45,935 bases of DNA from the NCBI RefSeq assembly GCF_012275535.1, contig NZ_JAAVTK010000026.1, forward strand, positions 1-45,935, in the 5' to 3' direction. Shown here in pieces: positions 1-7,975 of the stretch. Source of the DNA: Hymenobacter artigasi. Lineage in GTDB: Bacteria > Bacteroidota > Bacteroidia > Cytophagales > Hymenobacteraceae. Numbering within the stretch: position 1 is the first letter of the stretch; each line of letters begins with the position of its first letter. The position numbers and the translations under genes were made by a program. The notes beneath the pieces were generated by a model. That model was given only the letters and a program-made list of their open reading frames with translations, ran no database searches and had not been told where the DNA came from.

Positions 1-73
1 CGAACTTTGTAGTTCGCGTCCCCGCGCCGTCAGCGTAGTTCTAACGGCGCGGGGACGCGAACTACAAAGTTCG
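1..73. repeat. 30-bp perfect inverted repeat at the window's left edge
   Basis: Bases 1-30 are the exact reverse complement of 44-73, separated by a 13-base loop (31-43). The arms mix an AT-rich outer part with a GC-rich inner part. There is no T-tract, so it does not look like a simple terminator. The outer end abuts the window edge, so the arms may be longer. It could be a REP-like element or one end of a mobile element; nothing here decides. Confidence 0.85.
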
Positions 74-180
74 CGCTACTGCCTGCTGGCCTCCTGAGCT
101 GTACCTAAACCCTAAATCTGCTCTAAATAAAATCCAAGCATTTCCACCTAATCCCACCTTAGACGGAATAATCTTAATAC

Positions 181-324
181 GTTGGACTTGTTGGTTTTTT
201 TGTATGGTTGGTTGGGGTATCGGCCTACGGCTTCTACATCTACAAGTGCAAGCAAAAGGCCGAGCAGAGCACCAAAGACTACTTGCTGACCGAAGGCTCG
301 CTCACACGTTGGGCCATTAAATAG
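181..324 (+). pseudogene. Remnant of a sodium:solute symporter (SSS family) gene, N-terminal part
   Basis: An open frame of about 48 codons ending at TAG 322-324 has no good start. It reads like the first transmembrane helix and first loop of SSS symporters: a hydrophobic stretch, then YGFYIYK, a Lys/Gln-rich segment and KDYLLTEGSLTRWAIK. In intact family members the matching block is close to KDYFLAEGSLTWWAIGASL, so the frame stops just where the second helix should begin. Only about 45 of some 550 residues remain. A decayed fragment is much more likely than a real small protein. Confidence 0.6.
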
Positions 325-331
325 ACCGCTG

Positions 332-1105
332 CTATAGGTAAGGTTTCAGTGCCTTCGAGCGCGTAGTGTGCTTAAGGCGACGAATGGCCTTTTCCTTTAT
401 CTGCCGCACCCGCTCGCGGGTCAGGCTGAACTGCTCGCCAATCTCTTCCAACGTCCGCGCCGCGTGACCATTCAGCCCGAAGTGGAGCGTCACGACGTCC
501 GCCTCGCGCAGGGTCAGGGTCGAGAGGGCCCGCTGAACCTCTCGGCGCAGGGAGTCGTCCAGCAAGCCGGCATCGGGGCTTTCTGCGCCCTCATCTTGCA
601 TCACGTCGAGCAGGCGGTTTTCCTCGCCCTGCACGAAGGGCGCATCCATCGAGACGTGGCGGCCCCCGATTTTGAGCGTTTCCGCCACCTCGGAGGTACT
701 CAGTTCCAGCAGCTCGGCAATCTCGTCGGGCGAGGGTTCCCGCTCGAACTTCTGCTCCAGCTCCGAGAACGAGCGGCTGATTTTATTCAGCGAGCCCACC
801 CAATTCAGGGGCAGGCGCAACATGCGGCTCTGCTCGGCCAGGGCTTGCAGGATGCTCTGGCGAATCCACCACACGGCGTAGGAGATGAACTTGAAGCCCT
901 TTGTCTCATCGAAGCGCTTGGCCGCTTTAATCAGCCCCAGGTTGACTTCGTTAATGAGGTCACCCAGGGTCAGGCCCTGGTTCTGGTATTGCTTGGACAC
1001 CGAGACCACTAAACGCAGGTTGGCTTTGGTCAGCTTTCCGAGGGCCATCTGGTCGCCCTCGCGAATGCGCTGGACGAGCTCTACTTCCTCGTCTATCGAC
1101 ACCAT
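332..1105 (-). CDS. RNA polymerase sigma factor, RpoD/SigA-like paralogue (group 2-like)
   Basis: This is a sigma-70 factor of the Bacteroidota RpoD type. From the chosen ATG (1103-1105) it has 257 residues: region 2 (KANLRLVVSVSKQYQNQG, RFDETKGFKFISYAVWW, IRQSILQALAEQSR), region 3 and region 4 with the helix-turn-helix TLEEIGEQFSLTRERVRQIK. Housekeeping RpoD in this phylum has about 285-290 residues and starts with a region 1.2 block that is absent here. Two normally conserved residues differ: NEV for NEG in LINEGNLGLIK, and LNW for LNR in LPLNRVGSLNK. The frame stays open up to 1228, but that start lies beside the U-tract of the upstream gene's terminator and the extra 41 residues look non-coding. 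An alternative or stress sigma factor is likely; the target genes are unknown. Confidence 0.85.
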   Translation of the reverse strand: MVSIDEEVELVQRIREGDQMALGKLTKANLRLVVSVSKQYQNQGLTLGDLINEVNLGLIKAAKRFDETKGFKFISYAVWWIRQSILQALAEQSRMLRLPLNWVGSLNKISRSFSELEQKFEREPSPDEIAELLELSTSEVAETLKIGGRHVSMDAPFVQGEENRLLDVMQDEGAESPDAGLLDDSLRREVQRALSTLTLREADVVTLHFGLNGHAARTLEEIGEQFSLTRERVRQIKEKAIRRLKHTTRSKALKPYL

Positions 1106-1219
1106 TGGAAGCACGAAGATGCGCAGAATCCCGGGGGCGGCCAATAAGCGGGGCCAACTCCCACGGCCAGCCGTTCGGAGCGCCCGTGGGACGTGCATAT
1201 GGCAGGCGTAGCAAAGCCG

Positions 1220-1257
1220 GAAAAACAAAAAGCAGCGGGTCGTCGGGCCCGCTGCTT
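1220..1257 (-). terminator. Rho-independent terminator of the DUF305 gene at 1284-1919
   Basis: On the minus strand a 10-bp GC-rich stem (1248-1257 with 1230-1239) is followed by a T-rich run (1221-1229, broken by one G). It lies 27 bases beyond the DUF305 stop codon and upstream of the sigma-factor start, so the sigma gene probably has its own promoter between about 1106 and 1220. Confidence 0.8.
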
Positions 1258-1283
1258 GTGCTAGGTGGAGGAAACAGCGGGGC

Positions 1284-1919
1284 TTAGTAGCCCTTGTTCT
1301 TGAGCAGCCATTCCTGCATTTCCTTAATTTCCATCATCTGGGAGTCGATAATCTGCTGGCCCAGGGCCTTGGTTTCCGCGTGTCGGCCCAGGTCCAGAAT
1401 GGCCTGCGAGGTTTCGATGGCGCTCTGGTGGTGGTCCTGCATCAGTTGGGCAAAGTCGCGGTCGGTGTTGCCGGTAATTACCCGCAGGTCGTTGGCGCGC
1501 ATCATCTTGTCCATTGCCATCTGCTGACGCGTGTTGAAGGCCGGCACGAGCGGCGCTTCAACCTTATGCCCGGCCAGGAAAGTGTTGAAGCGGGCAATTT
1601 CGGCTTGCTGGGCGGCAATAATGCGGGTGGCGAGGTCGCGCATCTGCGTATCCTTGCCGTTTTTGAGCTCTTCCTGCGACATGTCGATGGCCCCTTTGTG
1701 GTGCATTACCATCATCATGGAGTAATCCTGGTCGGGGTCCTGCGTTTTGGGCATCGCGTCCATCATCTTCATCATATCGTGCATGATGCTCATCATCGTG
1801 TTCTGGTCGTGGGCCTGCACTGCCAGGCTATCCGAAGCATCCTTGCTGCACGAGGTAGAGGCGAGCGATACGGAGGCCAGCGCCAGGGCCAGGAGGGGAA
1901 GGCGGAATAACTTTTTCAT
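1284..1919 (-). CDS. Exported DUF305 protein, two-domain
   Basis: The start is the ATG at 1917-1919 (MKKLFRLP), giving 211 residues. An N-terminal hydrophobic segment ends in a lipobox-like STSC, so this is probably a lipoprotein. Two DUF305 (ferritin-like, four-helix type) halves follow: DQDYSMMMVMHHKGAIDMSQEEL and later DRDFAQLMQDHHQSAIETSQ. The paired His residues and many Met residues suit metal binding. DUF305 proteins often sit in copper-resistance clusters, but no reaction is established. A longer frame to 2108 runs through the next gene's terminator and is not credible. It forms a tandem pair with 2115-2723. Confidence 0.85.
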   Translation of the reverse strand: MKKLFRLPLLALALASVSLASTSCSKDASDSLAVQAHDQNTMMSIMHDMMKMMDAMPKTQDPDQDYSMMMVMHHKGAIDMSQEELKNGKDTQMRDLATRIIAAQQAEIARFNTFLAGHKVEAPLVPAFNTRQQMAMDKMMRANDLRVITGNTDRDFAQLMQDHHQSAIETSQAILDLGRHAETKALGQQIIDSQMMEIKEMQEWLLKNKGY

Positions 1920-2054
1920 AAAATCGGATTGTGATAAGGTTTTACTGAGTGCTGAAACGGCCAGCCTCGACCCCGGATTTATACCAATCCGCCTTTGACT
2001 TGCATAATTTTTAGCGTACCCACTCCGTGCGCTATTCCGCTGGTTGGACCTAAA

Positions 2055-2091
2055 CCAAAAAAGGCAGCCCGACCCGGACTGCCTTTTTTGG
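2055..2091 (-). terminator. Rho-independent terminator between the two minus-strand DUF305 genes
   Basis: A 13-bp inverted repeat (2055-2067 with 2079-2091) has runs of six A and six T in its outer arms, so a U-tract exists on either strand. It lies 24 bases past the stop of the gene at 2115-2723. The downstream DUF305 gene is therefore probably transcribed separately. Confidence 0.8.
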
Positions 2092-2114
2092 TGCACCAGC
2101 GCTGCCATGAGCGG

Positions 2115-2723
2115 CTACTTGTTGCGCGTGAGCCAATCCTGTAGCTCTTTAATCTCCTGGCGCTGGTCGGCAATAATGGCCTGGGCCAGGGTGCGGGTCG
2201 TGGTTTCGCGGCCGTGCACCAGCAGGGCTTCGGAGTTGTCAATAGCGGCTTGGTGGTGGTCCACCATCAGCTGGGCAAAGTCGTAGTCGGCCCGGCCCGT
2301 GATGGTGCGTTTATCGCTGCTGGCCATCATCTTGTCCATGTTGGTTTTCTGGAGCTGGCTGAACTGCGGCACCAGGGGCTGCCGGGGCTGATGGCCGCTA
2401 AGGAAGGCGTTGAACTGCGTGATTTCGGCCTGCTGGTTGGTAATGATGGTTTGAGCCGTCGTTTTCATTTCCTGGTTCGTGCCGCTTTTCAGCTCTTCCT
2501 GAGCCATTTTAATGGCCGCCTCGTGGTGCAGTACCATTTGGGAAGCATAGTCGTGGTCGGGGTCCTGGGTTTTGGCCTGGGCGTCCATTTTCGTCATCAT
2601 GTCCATCATAATGGACATGTACACGCTTTGGTGGGCCGGGTCCATGTCATGGCCTTTCATGCAGGACGAGAAGAACAGCCCCAGCAGGGCAAAGGCAAGC
2701 AGGGGTAAACGAAAACGGGACAT
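2115..2723 (-). CDS. Exported DUF305 protein, second copy
   Basis: The protein has 202 residues from ATG 2721-2723; a TTG two codons upstream is also possible. A signal segment ends in FFSSC, a likely lipoprotein cleavage site. Two DUF305 units follow, with DHDYASQMVLHHEAAIKMAQEEL and DYDFAQLMVDHHQAAIDNSEALL. It is clearly paralogous to the protein at 1284-1919 along its whole length, including the closing EIKELQDWL block (EIKEMQEWL in the other). The likely role is envelope binding of copper or silver, inferred from the neighbourhood rather than from a known activity. Confidence 0.85.
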   Translation of the reverse strand: MSRFRLPLLAFALLGLFFSSCMKGHDMDPAHQSVYMSIMMDMMTKMDAQAKTQDPDHDYASQMVLHHEAAIKMAQEELKSGTNQEMKTTAQTIITNQQAEITQFNAFLSGHQPRQPLVPQFSQLQKTNMDKMMASSDKRTITGRADYDFAQLMVDHHQAAIDNSEALLVHGRETTTRTLAQAIIADQRQEIKELQDWLTRNK

Positions 2724-2828
2724 AGTCAAGATGAAGATTTAGTGAACACGAATAACACCCAGCCCGGCCGTTAGATTTTACAATTCCGTACCGTTTGCTT
2801 GCATAATTTCCGGTTCAAATCAGCAAAT

Positions 2829-3205
2829 CCAGGTGGCGGCGAGCATGGCTGGCCAGGCCTGGGGCGCAGGGGCAGACAATGATGAGCACGGCCATGCAAT
2901 TTGCCAGCGGCAGCGGCAGGCGCGTATCCAGCGGGGCCAGGTTAAACCAGAGCACGAGCGTGAGAATGATAACCACTACCGTGGGCATGAAAAGGGTGCT
3001 GACCTGGTCGGCTCAGCCGTTGAAGGGGGCGGCTTTGCCGGGCATTCTCCACCAGCTGCACCAGCTGCGAAAGCAGGGTGTTGAACCCAACGTTGGTTAC
3101 CGCAAAACGGAAGGAGCCGGTTTTGTTGAGCGTGGCCCCGAATACGGGGTCGCCGGATTGCTTTGCCACGGGGGTATTCGCCGGTGAACATGGGTTGTTC
3201 CACCC
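2829..3205 (-). pseudogene. Decayed heavy-metal P-type ATPase fragment (CPC type, CopA-like)
   Basis: Read across frames on the minus strand, this stretch holds the middle of a P1B ATPase. It begins with VEQPMFTGE (family: VDESMLTGE), continues in a second frame as PVAKQSGDPVFGATLNKTGSFRF and a LVQLVENAR block, and then switches frame again to DQVSTLFMPTVVVIILTLVLW and VLIIVCPCAPGLA (family: CPCALGLATP). At least two frameshifts and one in-frame TGA (in AAPFNG*ADQV) interrupt it. About 125 residues of roughly 700 are left; the metal-binding head, the DKTGT phosphorylation site and the C-terminus are gone. The CPC motif separates it from the intact CPH-type ATPase at 18308. Confidence 0.8.
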
Positions 3206-3484
3206 TGACAGGATGCTCCGCGATGCCAGATAAGCCTGAGAGGCCCCATGCGGATAGTCGCTTACTGACTTGGGGTAGCTGATATCATTAATTAAATTAC
3301 GCGGGATACTTGCACAATTCTGTGCTGTGGCTTCGGCTAATGCCTGCCAGTACTGAAGCAAAAGCTGCTTATAAGCTTACCAGTGCTGTTTTTGTCTTGT
3401 TCTGGCCATTCTGATACCAGAGCCGGAACCCTTCTGTGCTGCACGGGGTAAAACAGCTTCTGAAGGCATTCAACCAAATAAGCC
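3206..3484. other. Non-coding stretch upstream of the His-rich protein
   Basis: This part is more AT-rich than its surroundings. Short open frames exist on the minus strand, but none resembles a known family or continues the ATPase remnant convincingly. I see no RNA gene. Confidence 0.5.
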
Positions 3485-3492
3485 TATTTTTG
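3485..3492 (+). promoter_or_regulatory. Possible Bacteroidota -7 promoter element (TAnnTTTG)
   Basis: TATTTTTG matches the TAnnTTTG -7 consensus and lies 19 bases before the ATG at 3512. The expected -33 TTTG is only weakly present as TTCTG near 3458-3462. Confidence 0.4.
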
Positions 3493-3511
3493 CCGTTGCC
3501 TAGCGCCCGTT

Positions 3512-3985
3512 ATGTTCCGTAGCCTGTTCCCTTTCCGCCGTTTGCTGGCGACGAGCTTCCTGCTCGTCTTCATCAACGTGTTTGTGGGTCAGTGCTGGTG
3601 CGCAACGTTGAACCCGGTGCCGGCGGCGACGCCGAAGGTGGCTATGAGCCACCACGATGTTGAGAAGCCCGCGCATCCGGGCTGCCACGGCCACGGGGCT
3701 GAGGCCAAAAATCAAAAAAAGCACGACAGTCATCCGGCCAAGCCGGCTACCAACCACGACTGCTGCAAGGACAAGTCGGCCTCGCTGCTCTCGTCGCTGA
3801 CGACACCCGCTCAGAAGTATCTGTTTATTCAGGCCCCGGCCGTGCTGCCGACGGCCATCGCGTTTCACTCCCGGCCCCTGGCTGGCCAGTGGGACCGTAC
3901 GGCTACCGTGGCCCTGGTCCCGCCCCGGCACCTTAAGCCCAAAATACCCGACATCCGTATTTTCATCCAGTCGCTGACTGTCTGA
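3512..3985 (+). CDS. Small exported His/Cys-rich protein of unknown function
   Basis: The protein has 157 residues. An N-terminal hydrophobic segment (about residues 10-30) ends near GQCWCA and is probably a signal peptide. The mature part has a central metal-ligand-rich region with SHHDVEKPAHPGCHGHG, KKHDSHPAK and NHDCCKDK, and a C-terminus with PP and IRIFIQSLTV. Bacteroidota metal-efflux loci often encode small exported proteins with a CC pair and a PP near the end, which this resembles loosely. It precedes the HMBD/DUF305/RND cluster on the same strand. Periplasmic metal binding is inferred from composition and context only. Confidence 0.7.
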   Translation: MFRSLFPFRRLLATSFLLVFINVFVGQCWCATLNPVPAATPKVAMSHHDVEKPAHPGCHGHGAEAKNQKKHDSHPAKPATNHDCCKDKSASLLSSLTTPAQKYLFIQAPAVLPTAIAFHSRPLAGQWDRTATVALVPPRHLKPKIPDIRIFIQSLTV

Positions 3986-4000
3986 TTCTTTCGACGCGCT

Positions 4001-4046
4001 AAGGCTCGCGCCGGCATAGCTACGCTATGTCCGGGGCGGGCCTTTT
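4001..4046 (+). terminator. Probable terminator after the His-rich protein gene
   Basis: The outer arms AAGGC/GCCTT and an inner CATAGC/GCTATG pair form an imperfect hairpin followed by TTTT. It separates the gene at 3512 from that at 4297. The remaining bases to 4296 hold no supported gene; a short plus-strand frame there has no recognisable content. Confidence 0.5.
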
Positions 4047-4296
4047 CGTTTGCTCGCTGGCGTGGCTAGGCCGCGCCCTCTCCCTCCCCATTTTCCTGGT
4101 TTTTCCGCCCCCGCAATGCAGCGTTGCTGTCAGGAGGCCGGTGCGCTGCCTCCTCTATTAGGCCGGGCCGTCGCTGGCTGTCCTGCCTGCGCTACGCCGG
4201 GCTGGCTGACGCCTTGGGCTTTGTGCTCGGGCAGCAGGGGCAGGCGTAAGCCTTCGGCCCGTTCAGGGCCATTTCTCATATCCATTCCCCGTTTTT

Positions 4297-5244
4297 ATGA
4301 ACCGCTTTCTTGTTCCGCTGCTGGCCGCTGCCAGCATTTTTACCGTGGCCAGCTGCTCTTCGGACTCGTCCAGCAGCAGCGCCACCAACACCGTTACCAC
4401 GCCTACGGGCACCGCGCCCGACAGCACCGCCGGCCACGCCGGGGGCCACACCTACGCCTGCCCCATGCACCCGGAGGTGACCAGCACCCAGCCCGGCCAG
4501 AAGTGCCCCAAGTGCGGCATGGAACTGGTGCACAACGACCAGGTCTCGAACGGCAAAAGCTACCAGATGAAGTTTGAGCCCAAGCCCATGCAGCTGGTGG
4601 CCGGCCAAGCCACCACGCTCACCTATACCCCGCAGGAAGTTGGCAACGAAGCGGCTCCGGTGCCGCTGGCAGTGGTGCACGATAAGAAAATCCACCTCAT
4701 CATCGTCCGCAAAGACCTATCGGTGTTCTACCATGAGCACCCCGAATTCACGGCCGACGCCAACTATAAGGTGCCCTTCACCTTCCCCAAGGGTGGCGAC
4801 TACGTGCTGTTTCAGGACTACTCGCCAGCCGGCAGCGGCCACCAGCTGGGCCGCCAGGTAGTGAGCGTGCAGGGCCCGAAGTACACGCCCGTCAAGTTCA
4901 GCAAGGACCAGATGCAGTGGCAGCAGGATGGCTACCAGGCTACGCTGGCCTTCGATAAGGAGCTGAAAGTAGGCCAGCTGCTGGGCATGAAGATTACCCT
5001 GAGCAAGAACGGCCAGCCCGTGACCGACCTCGACAAGTACCTCGGGGCCCTGGGCCACGTCGTGGTCATCAGCGAAGACACGGAGCGCTACCTGCACGTG
5101 CACCCGAACGACCAGGCCGACAAGGGCCCGGTCATTGGCTTCAACACCAGCTTCGAAGCCCCCGGCCTGTACCGCGTATTCCTGCAATTCAACCACGGCG
5201 GCCAGATTCACACCGGCAATTTTACCATCAACGTGAAGGCCTAA
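4297..5244 (+). CDS. Lipoprotein with heavy-metal-binding domain (HMBD)
   Basis: The protein has 315 residues. A signal peptide with lipobox VASC (Cys20) is followed by a Ser/Thr linker. A heavy-metal-binding domain at about residues 52-78 has YACPMHPEVTS and the Cys pair of KCPKCGMELV; this small domain is typical of CusB-type adaptors and CopA-type ATPases. The rest, about 85-315, looks like beta-sandwich repeats with many His residues (FYHEHPEF, YLHVHPND, NHGGQIHTGNF). The likely role is to bind copper or silver at the outer membrane or in the periplasm and pass it to the efflux system downstream. It is followed after 48 bases by a DUF305 gene, suggesting one operon. Confidence 0.85.
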   Translation: MNRFLVPLLAAASIFTVASCSSDSSSSSATNTVTTPTGTAPDSTAGHAGGHTYACPMHPEVTSTQPGQKCPKCGMELVHNDQVSNGKSYQMKFEPKPMQLVAGQATTLTYTPQEVGNEAAPVPLAVVHDKKIHLIIVRKDLSVFYHEHPEFTADANYKVPFTFPKGGDYVLFQDYSPAGSGHQLGRQVVSVQGPKYTPVKFSKDQMQWQQDGYQATLAFDKELKVGQLLGMKITLSKNGQPVTDLDKYLGALGHVVVISEDTERYLHVHPNDQADKGPVIGFNTSFEAPGLYRVFLQFNHGGQIHTGNFTINVKA

Positions 5245-5292
5245 CGCTTTCAGGCACTCGTCCTTTTTACTTCCCCTCCCAAACCAATTCCC

Positions 5293-6006
5293 ATGAAAAA
5301 GTCCGCGTTTTTCCTCGCCGCCCTGTGTTCGGGCACCCTGCTGCTCGGCAGCTGCAGCTCCGATAAGTCGGCTGATACCACGGTTACTGAAACGACGTCG
5401 GCCACGGCCGATACGACTGCTGCCGCGGGTGATATGGCCGGCATGGACCACTCGAAAATGGCGGATGGCGCGTCGCCCCTAGTGGCCTCAATGAACGACA
5501 TGATGGCCAAAATGGACGCCATGAAGATGAAGGGCAACACCGACCACGACTTCGCCCACATGATGATGGAGCACCACAAGGGGGCCGTGGCCATGGCCGA
5601 AATCGAGCTGCGCGACGGCAAAGACGCCACCATGCGCCAGATGGCCGAAAAAATTAAGGCCGACCAGCAGAAGGAGCTCGGCGAGATGGAGCCCATCGCG
5701 GAGCGCCTCGACTCGGCCCCGACCAACTACAAGCCCACGGACCCGAATGACCCCTTCACGGCGCAGCTGAAAACGAGCATGACCCACATGATGGATAACA
5801 TGCCCACGCCAGTGGCCGACCCGGACATGAACTTCAACATGATGATGACGGTGCACCACCAAAGCGCCATGGACATGGCCGAAGCGGAGCTGGCCCACGG
5901 CAAAGACACCAAGCTCAAGGACTTGGCGCAGCAGATGGTGAACGCGCAGAAAAAGGAAATCGAGCAGTTCAAAGCCTGGCACGCCCGGAATGCCGACAAG
6001 ATGTAA
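5293..6006 (+). CDS. Exported DUF305 lipoprotein, third copy
   Basis: The protein has 237 residues. The signal peptide ends in a lipobox-like LLGSC; a low-complexity Thr/Ala linker and GDMAGMDHSKM follow, then two DUF305 halves (DHDFAHMMMEHHKGAVAMAE and NFNMMMTVHHQSAMDMAEAEL). It is richer in Met and His than the two minus-strand copies. Its position between two HMBD proteins makes a copper or silver buffering role plausible. It shares the tandem HHxxA...E(L) pattern with the copies at 1284 and 2115, so the window carries three members of the family. Confidence 0.9.
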   Translation: MKKSAFFLAALCSGTLLLGSCSSDKSADTTVTETTSATADTTAAAGDMAGMDHSKMADGASPLVASMNDMMAKMDAMKMKGNTDHDFAHMMMEHHKGAVAMAEIELRDGKDATMRQMAEKIKADQQKELGEMEPIAERLDSAPTNYKPTDPNDPFTAQLKTSMTHMMDNMPTPVADPDMNFNMMMTVHHQSAMDMAEAELAHGKDTKLKDLAQQMVNAQKKEIEQFKAWHARNADKM

Positions 6007-6076
6007 GCCAGGCTGGCGGCCACCCCGCGCGGCGGCCGGCAGCCACTTTTCCCACCACCACTTTTTATTTTCCCCC

Positions 6077-6631
6077 ATGAAGCTTTTTGGAATCTCTCTG
6101 GCTGCGGCCGCTCTCTTCGCCCTGGCCCCAATGGCCTCCTACGCCCAGCACTCCCACGCCAATGGCAAGGCCGATGCCCACACGGCCCCCGGTGAAACCC
6201 ACGCCCACGTATCTCCCCACGGCGGCGTGGTGCGCTCGGCCAGTCCCTACCATCTGGAGCTGGTGGCCCAGCCTACCGAGCTGGCGTTCTACCTATTGGG
6301 AGCCAAAATGAGCGCCGTACCCAACAAGGGCATGAGCGGCTCGGTGCTGGTGCAGCTGAGCACCAATGCCACCGTGACCGTGGCCCTGACGCCGGCTGGC
6401 GATGACCACCTGGTGGCCAAGCTGCCCGCCGGAGCCAAGGTGCGCACCGCCATCGTGACGCTGAACACGGCCGACGGCAAAGCCCTGACCGTGCGCTTCG
6501 ATAAGCTGGACGAAACCCACGCGTCCAAAGCTGTGGGCGCGGCCTACATCTGCCCCATGCACTCGGACGTAACTGCCAGCGCACCGGGCAAATGCTCGAA
6601 ATGCGGCATGGCGCTGGTTAAAAAATCCTAG
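6077..6631 (+). CDS. Periplasmic protein with C-terminal heavy-metal-binding domain
   Basis: The start is ATG 6077 (MKLFGIS), giving 184 residues; a longer frame begins inside the previous gene. A Sec signal peptide ends near SYAQ. A His-rich mature N-terminus (HSHANGKADAHTAPGETHAH) leads to a beta-rich middle and a C-terminal HMBD (YICPMHSDVTAS, KCSKCGMALV) at about residues 157-182. It lies 70 bases after the DUF305 gene and 102 bases before the TolC-like gene on the same strand. It probably binds copper or silver in the periplasm; a soluble donor to the efflux pump would fit. Confidence 0.85.
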   Translation: MKLFGISLAAAALFALAPMASYAQHSHANGKADAHTAPGETHAHVSPHGGVVRSASPYHLELVAQPTELAFYLLGAKMSAVPNKGMSGSVLVQLSTNATVTVALTPAGDDHLVAKLPAGAKVRTAIVTLNTADGKALTVRFDKLDETHASKAVGAAYICPMHSDVTASAPGKCSKCGMALVKKS

Positions 6632-6733
6632 TGGTCGGTGGCTGGCGACCAGTGGTTGCCAGTCCCCCTTCGTATCCCTTCCCCATCCGTCGGCGTCTCG
6701 TCGGCGGATGGGCTGGCGGTCCAATAAACGCTC

Positions 6734-7975
6734 ATGAATAAACTTCCCCTTCGCAACGGCCGCCCCGGGCTCCTGCTGCTGCTGCTTTTGCTGCTGGCCG
6801 GGCCGGCGTGGGCCCAGCAGGTCGTGGTGCGCCTCGACAGCGCCGAGCGGCAGGCCCTGCGCCGGCACCCGCGCCTGCGCCAGTCGGCCGAGGAAATTGC
6901 GGAGCAGCGCGCCCTGAAGCGCGGCAGCTTTTCGCCCGCTAATCCTGATTTTCTGTTTTCCTCGCCCACGGGCTACCAATGGGCCCCCGGCGTGGTGCAG
7001 ACCATTGACTTCCCCACGGTGTACCGCCGGCAGGCCCAGGCCGCCCAGGCGGGCATCACCCTGGCCGAGCGGGGCCTCGACGTGAACCGTGCCACCGTGC
7101 GCCGCGACGTGCGTGGGGCTTATCTGAACCTGCAGTTTGCCGAGGCCCAGGTGCGGCAGCTCACCTACCAGGACAGCCTGTTCCGGACCTTGCAGCTCGC
7201 CACTGACCGCCTGTTCAAGGCCGGTGAGGTGACGGCTTTGCAGCGGGTGAGCACCGAGGCCGAAGCCCGGCAGGTGCACAACCAGCTGGAGCAGGCCCTG
7301 GTAGACCAGCGCTCGGCGCAACGGCGGCTGGGCCTGCTGCTCGGCCAGCCCGAAGCCAACCTGACCGCCGAAACCGACCTGCGCGAAACCGGCCCCGAGC
7401 TGGCCCGCGCCGGCGCGGAGCTGCTGAGCACCCTGCCCCTGCAGGACAGCGCCGCCGTGGCCCAGAGCCCCACGCTGGCCTATTACGGCCAGAACGTGGC
7501 CCTGAGCCAGTCGGGCATCAGCCTGGTGCGCGCCCGGCGCACGCCGGCCCTCACGGTAGGCTACCAGAACCAGGGGCTTAGCGATTCGCCGACGCGCTAC
7601 CGCTTTCAGTTCGGTGCCTCGGTGCCCATCTGGTTCTGGACTTACCGCGCTCAATTGCAGGCGGCTACGGCTCGCAGCAAGGCCGCGCAGTCCCAGCTGC
7701 AGGTGCAGCGCCTCGACTTGGGCACCCAGTACCAGCAGGCGGTGGCCGACACGCGCAAGTTTGCCGCCTCACTCACTTACTACGAGGAGACCGGCCTGCC
7801 GCAGTCGCGGGCCATCATCAGCCAGTCGCAGCGCCTGTTCCGGGCCGGCGAAATCAGCTACCTGGTCCTGATTCAGAGCCTGAACCAGGCCTTCACCATT
7901 CAGAATACCTACCTGACCACCATCCGCGACTACCGTCAGGCCATCGTTGCACTTAACTACCTGCGGGGATACTAA
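6734..7975 (+). CDS. TolC-family outer-membrane efflux channel (CusC/CzcC-like)
   Basis: The protein has 413 residues. A Leu-rich signal peptide ends in AWAQQ. Two outer-membrane-efflux (OEP) repeats with long Gln/Ala/Arg-rich helices follow, for example TVRRDVRGAYLNLQFAEAQ in the first and GTQYQQAVADTRKFAASLTYYEE in the second. The family forms trimeric channels that connect inner-membrane pumps to the outside. The stop codon overlaps the next start by one base, indicating translational coupling. With the adaptor (8567) and the pump (10321) it forms a complete tripartite RND system. Confidence 0.9.
   Translation: MNKLPLRNGRPGLLLLLLLLLAGPAWAQQVVVRLDSAERQALRRHPRLRQSAEEIAEQRALKRGSFSPANPDFLFSSPTGYQWAPGVVQTIDFPTVYRRQAQAAQAGITLAERGLDVNRATVRRDVRGAYLNLQFAEAQVRQLTYQDSLFRTLQLATDRLFKAGEVTALQRVSTEAEARQVHNQLEQALVDQRSAQRRLGLLLGQPEANLTAETDLRETGPELARAGAELLSTLPLQDSAAVAQSPTLAYYGQNVALSQSGISLVRARRTPALTVGYQNQGLSDSPTRYRFQFGASVPIWFWTYRAQLQAATARSKAAQSQLQVQRLDLGTQYQQAVADTRKFAASLTYYEETGLPQSRAIISQSQRLFRAGEISYLVLIQSLNQAFTIQNTYLTTIRDYRQAIVALNYLRGY

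Noticed and set aside
2942..3361. Intact 139-residue minus-strand gene
   Set aside because: Its central part is one frame of the ATPase remnant, and the ATPase motifs continue in other frames, so it is not a gene of its own.
4050..4577. Plus-strand 175-codon frame
   Set aside because: It overlaps the start of the HMBD lipoprotein out of frame and has only Arg/Pro-rich, shadow-like composition.
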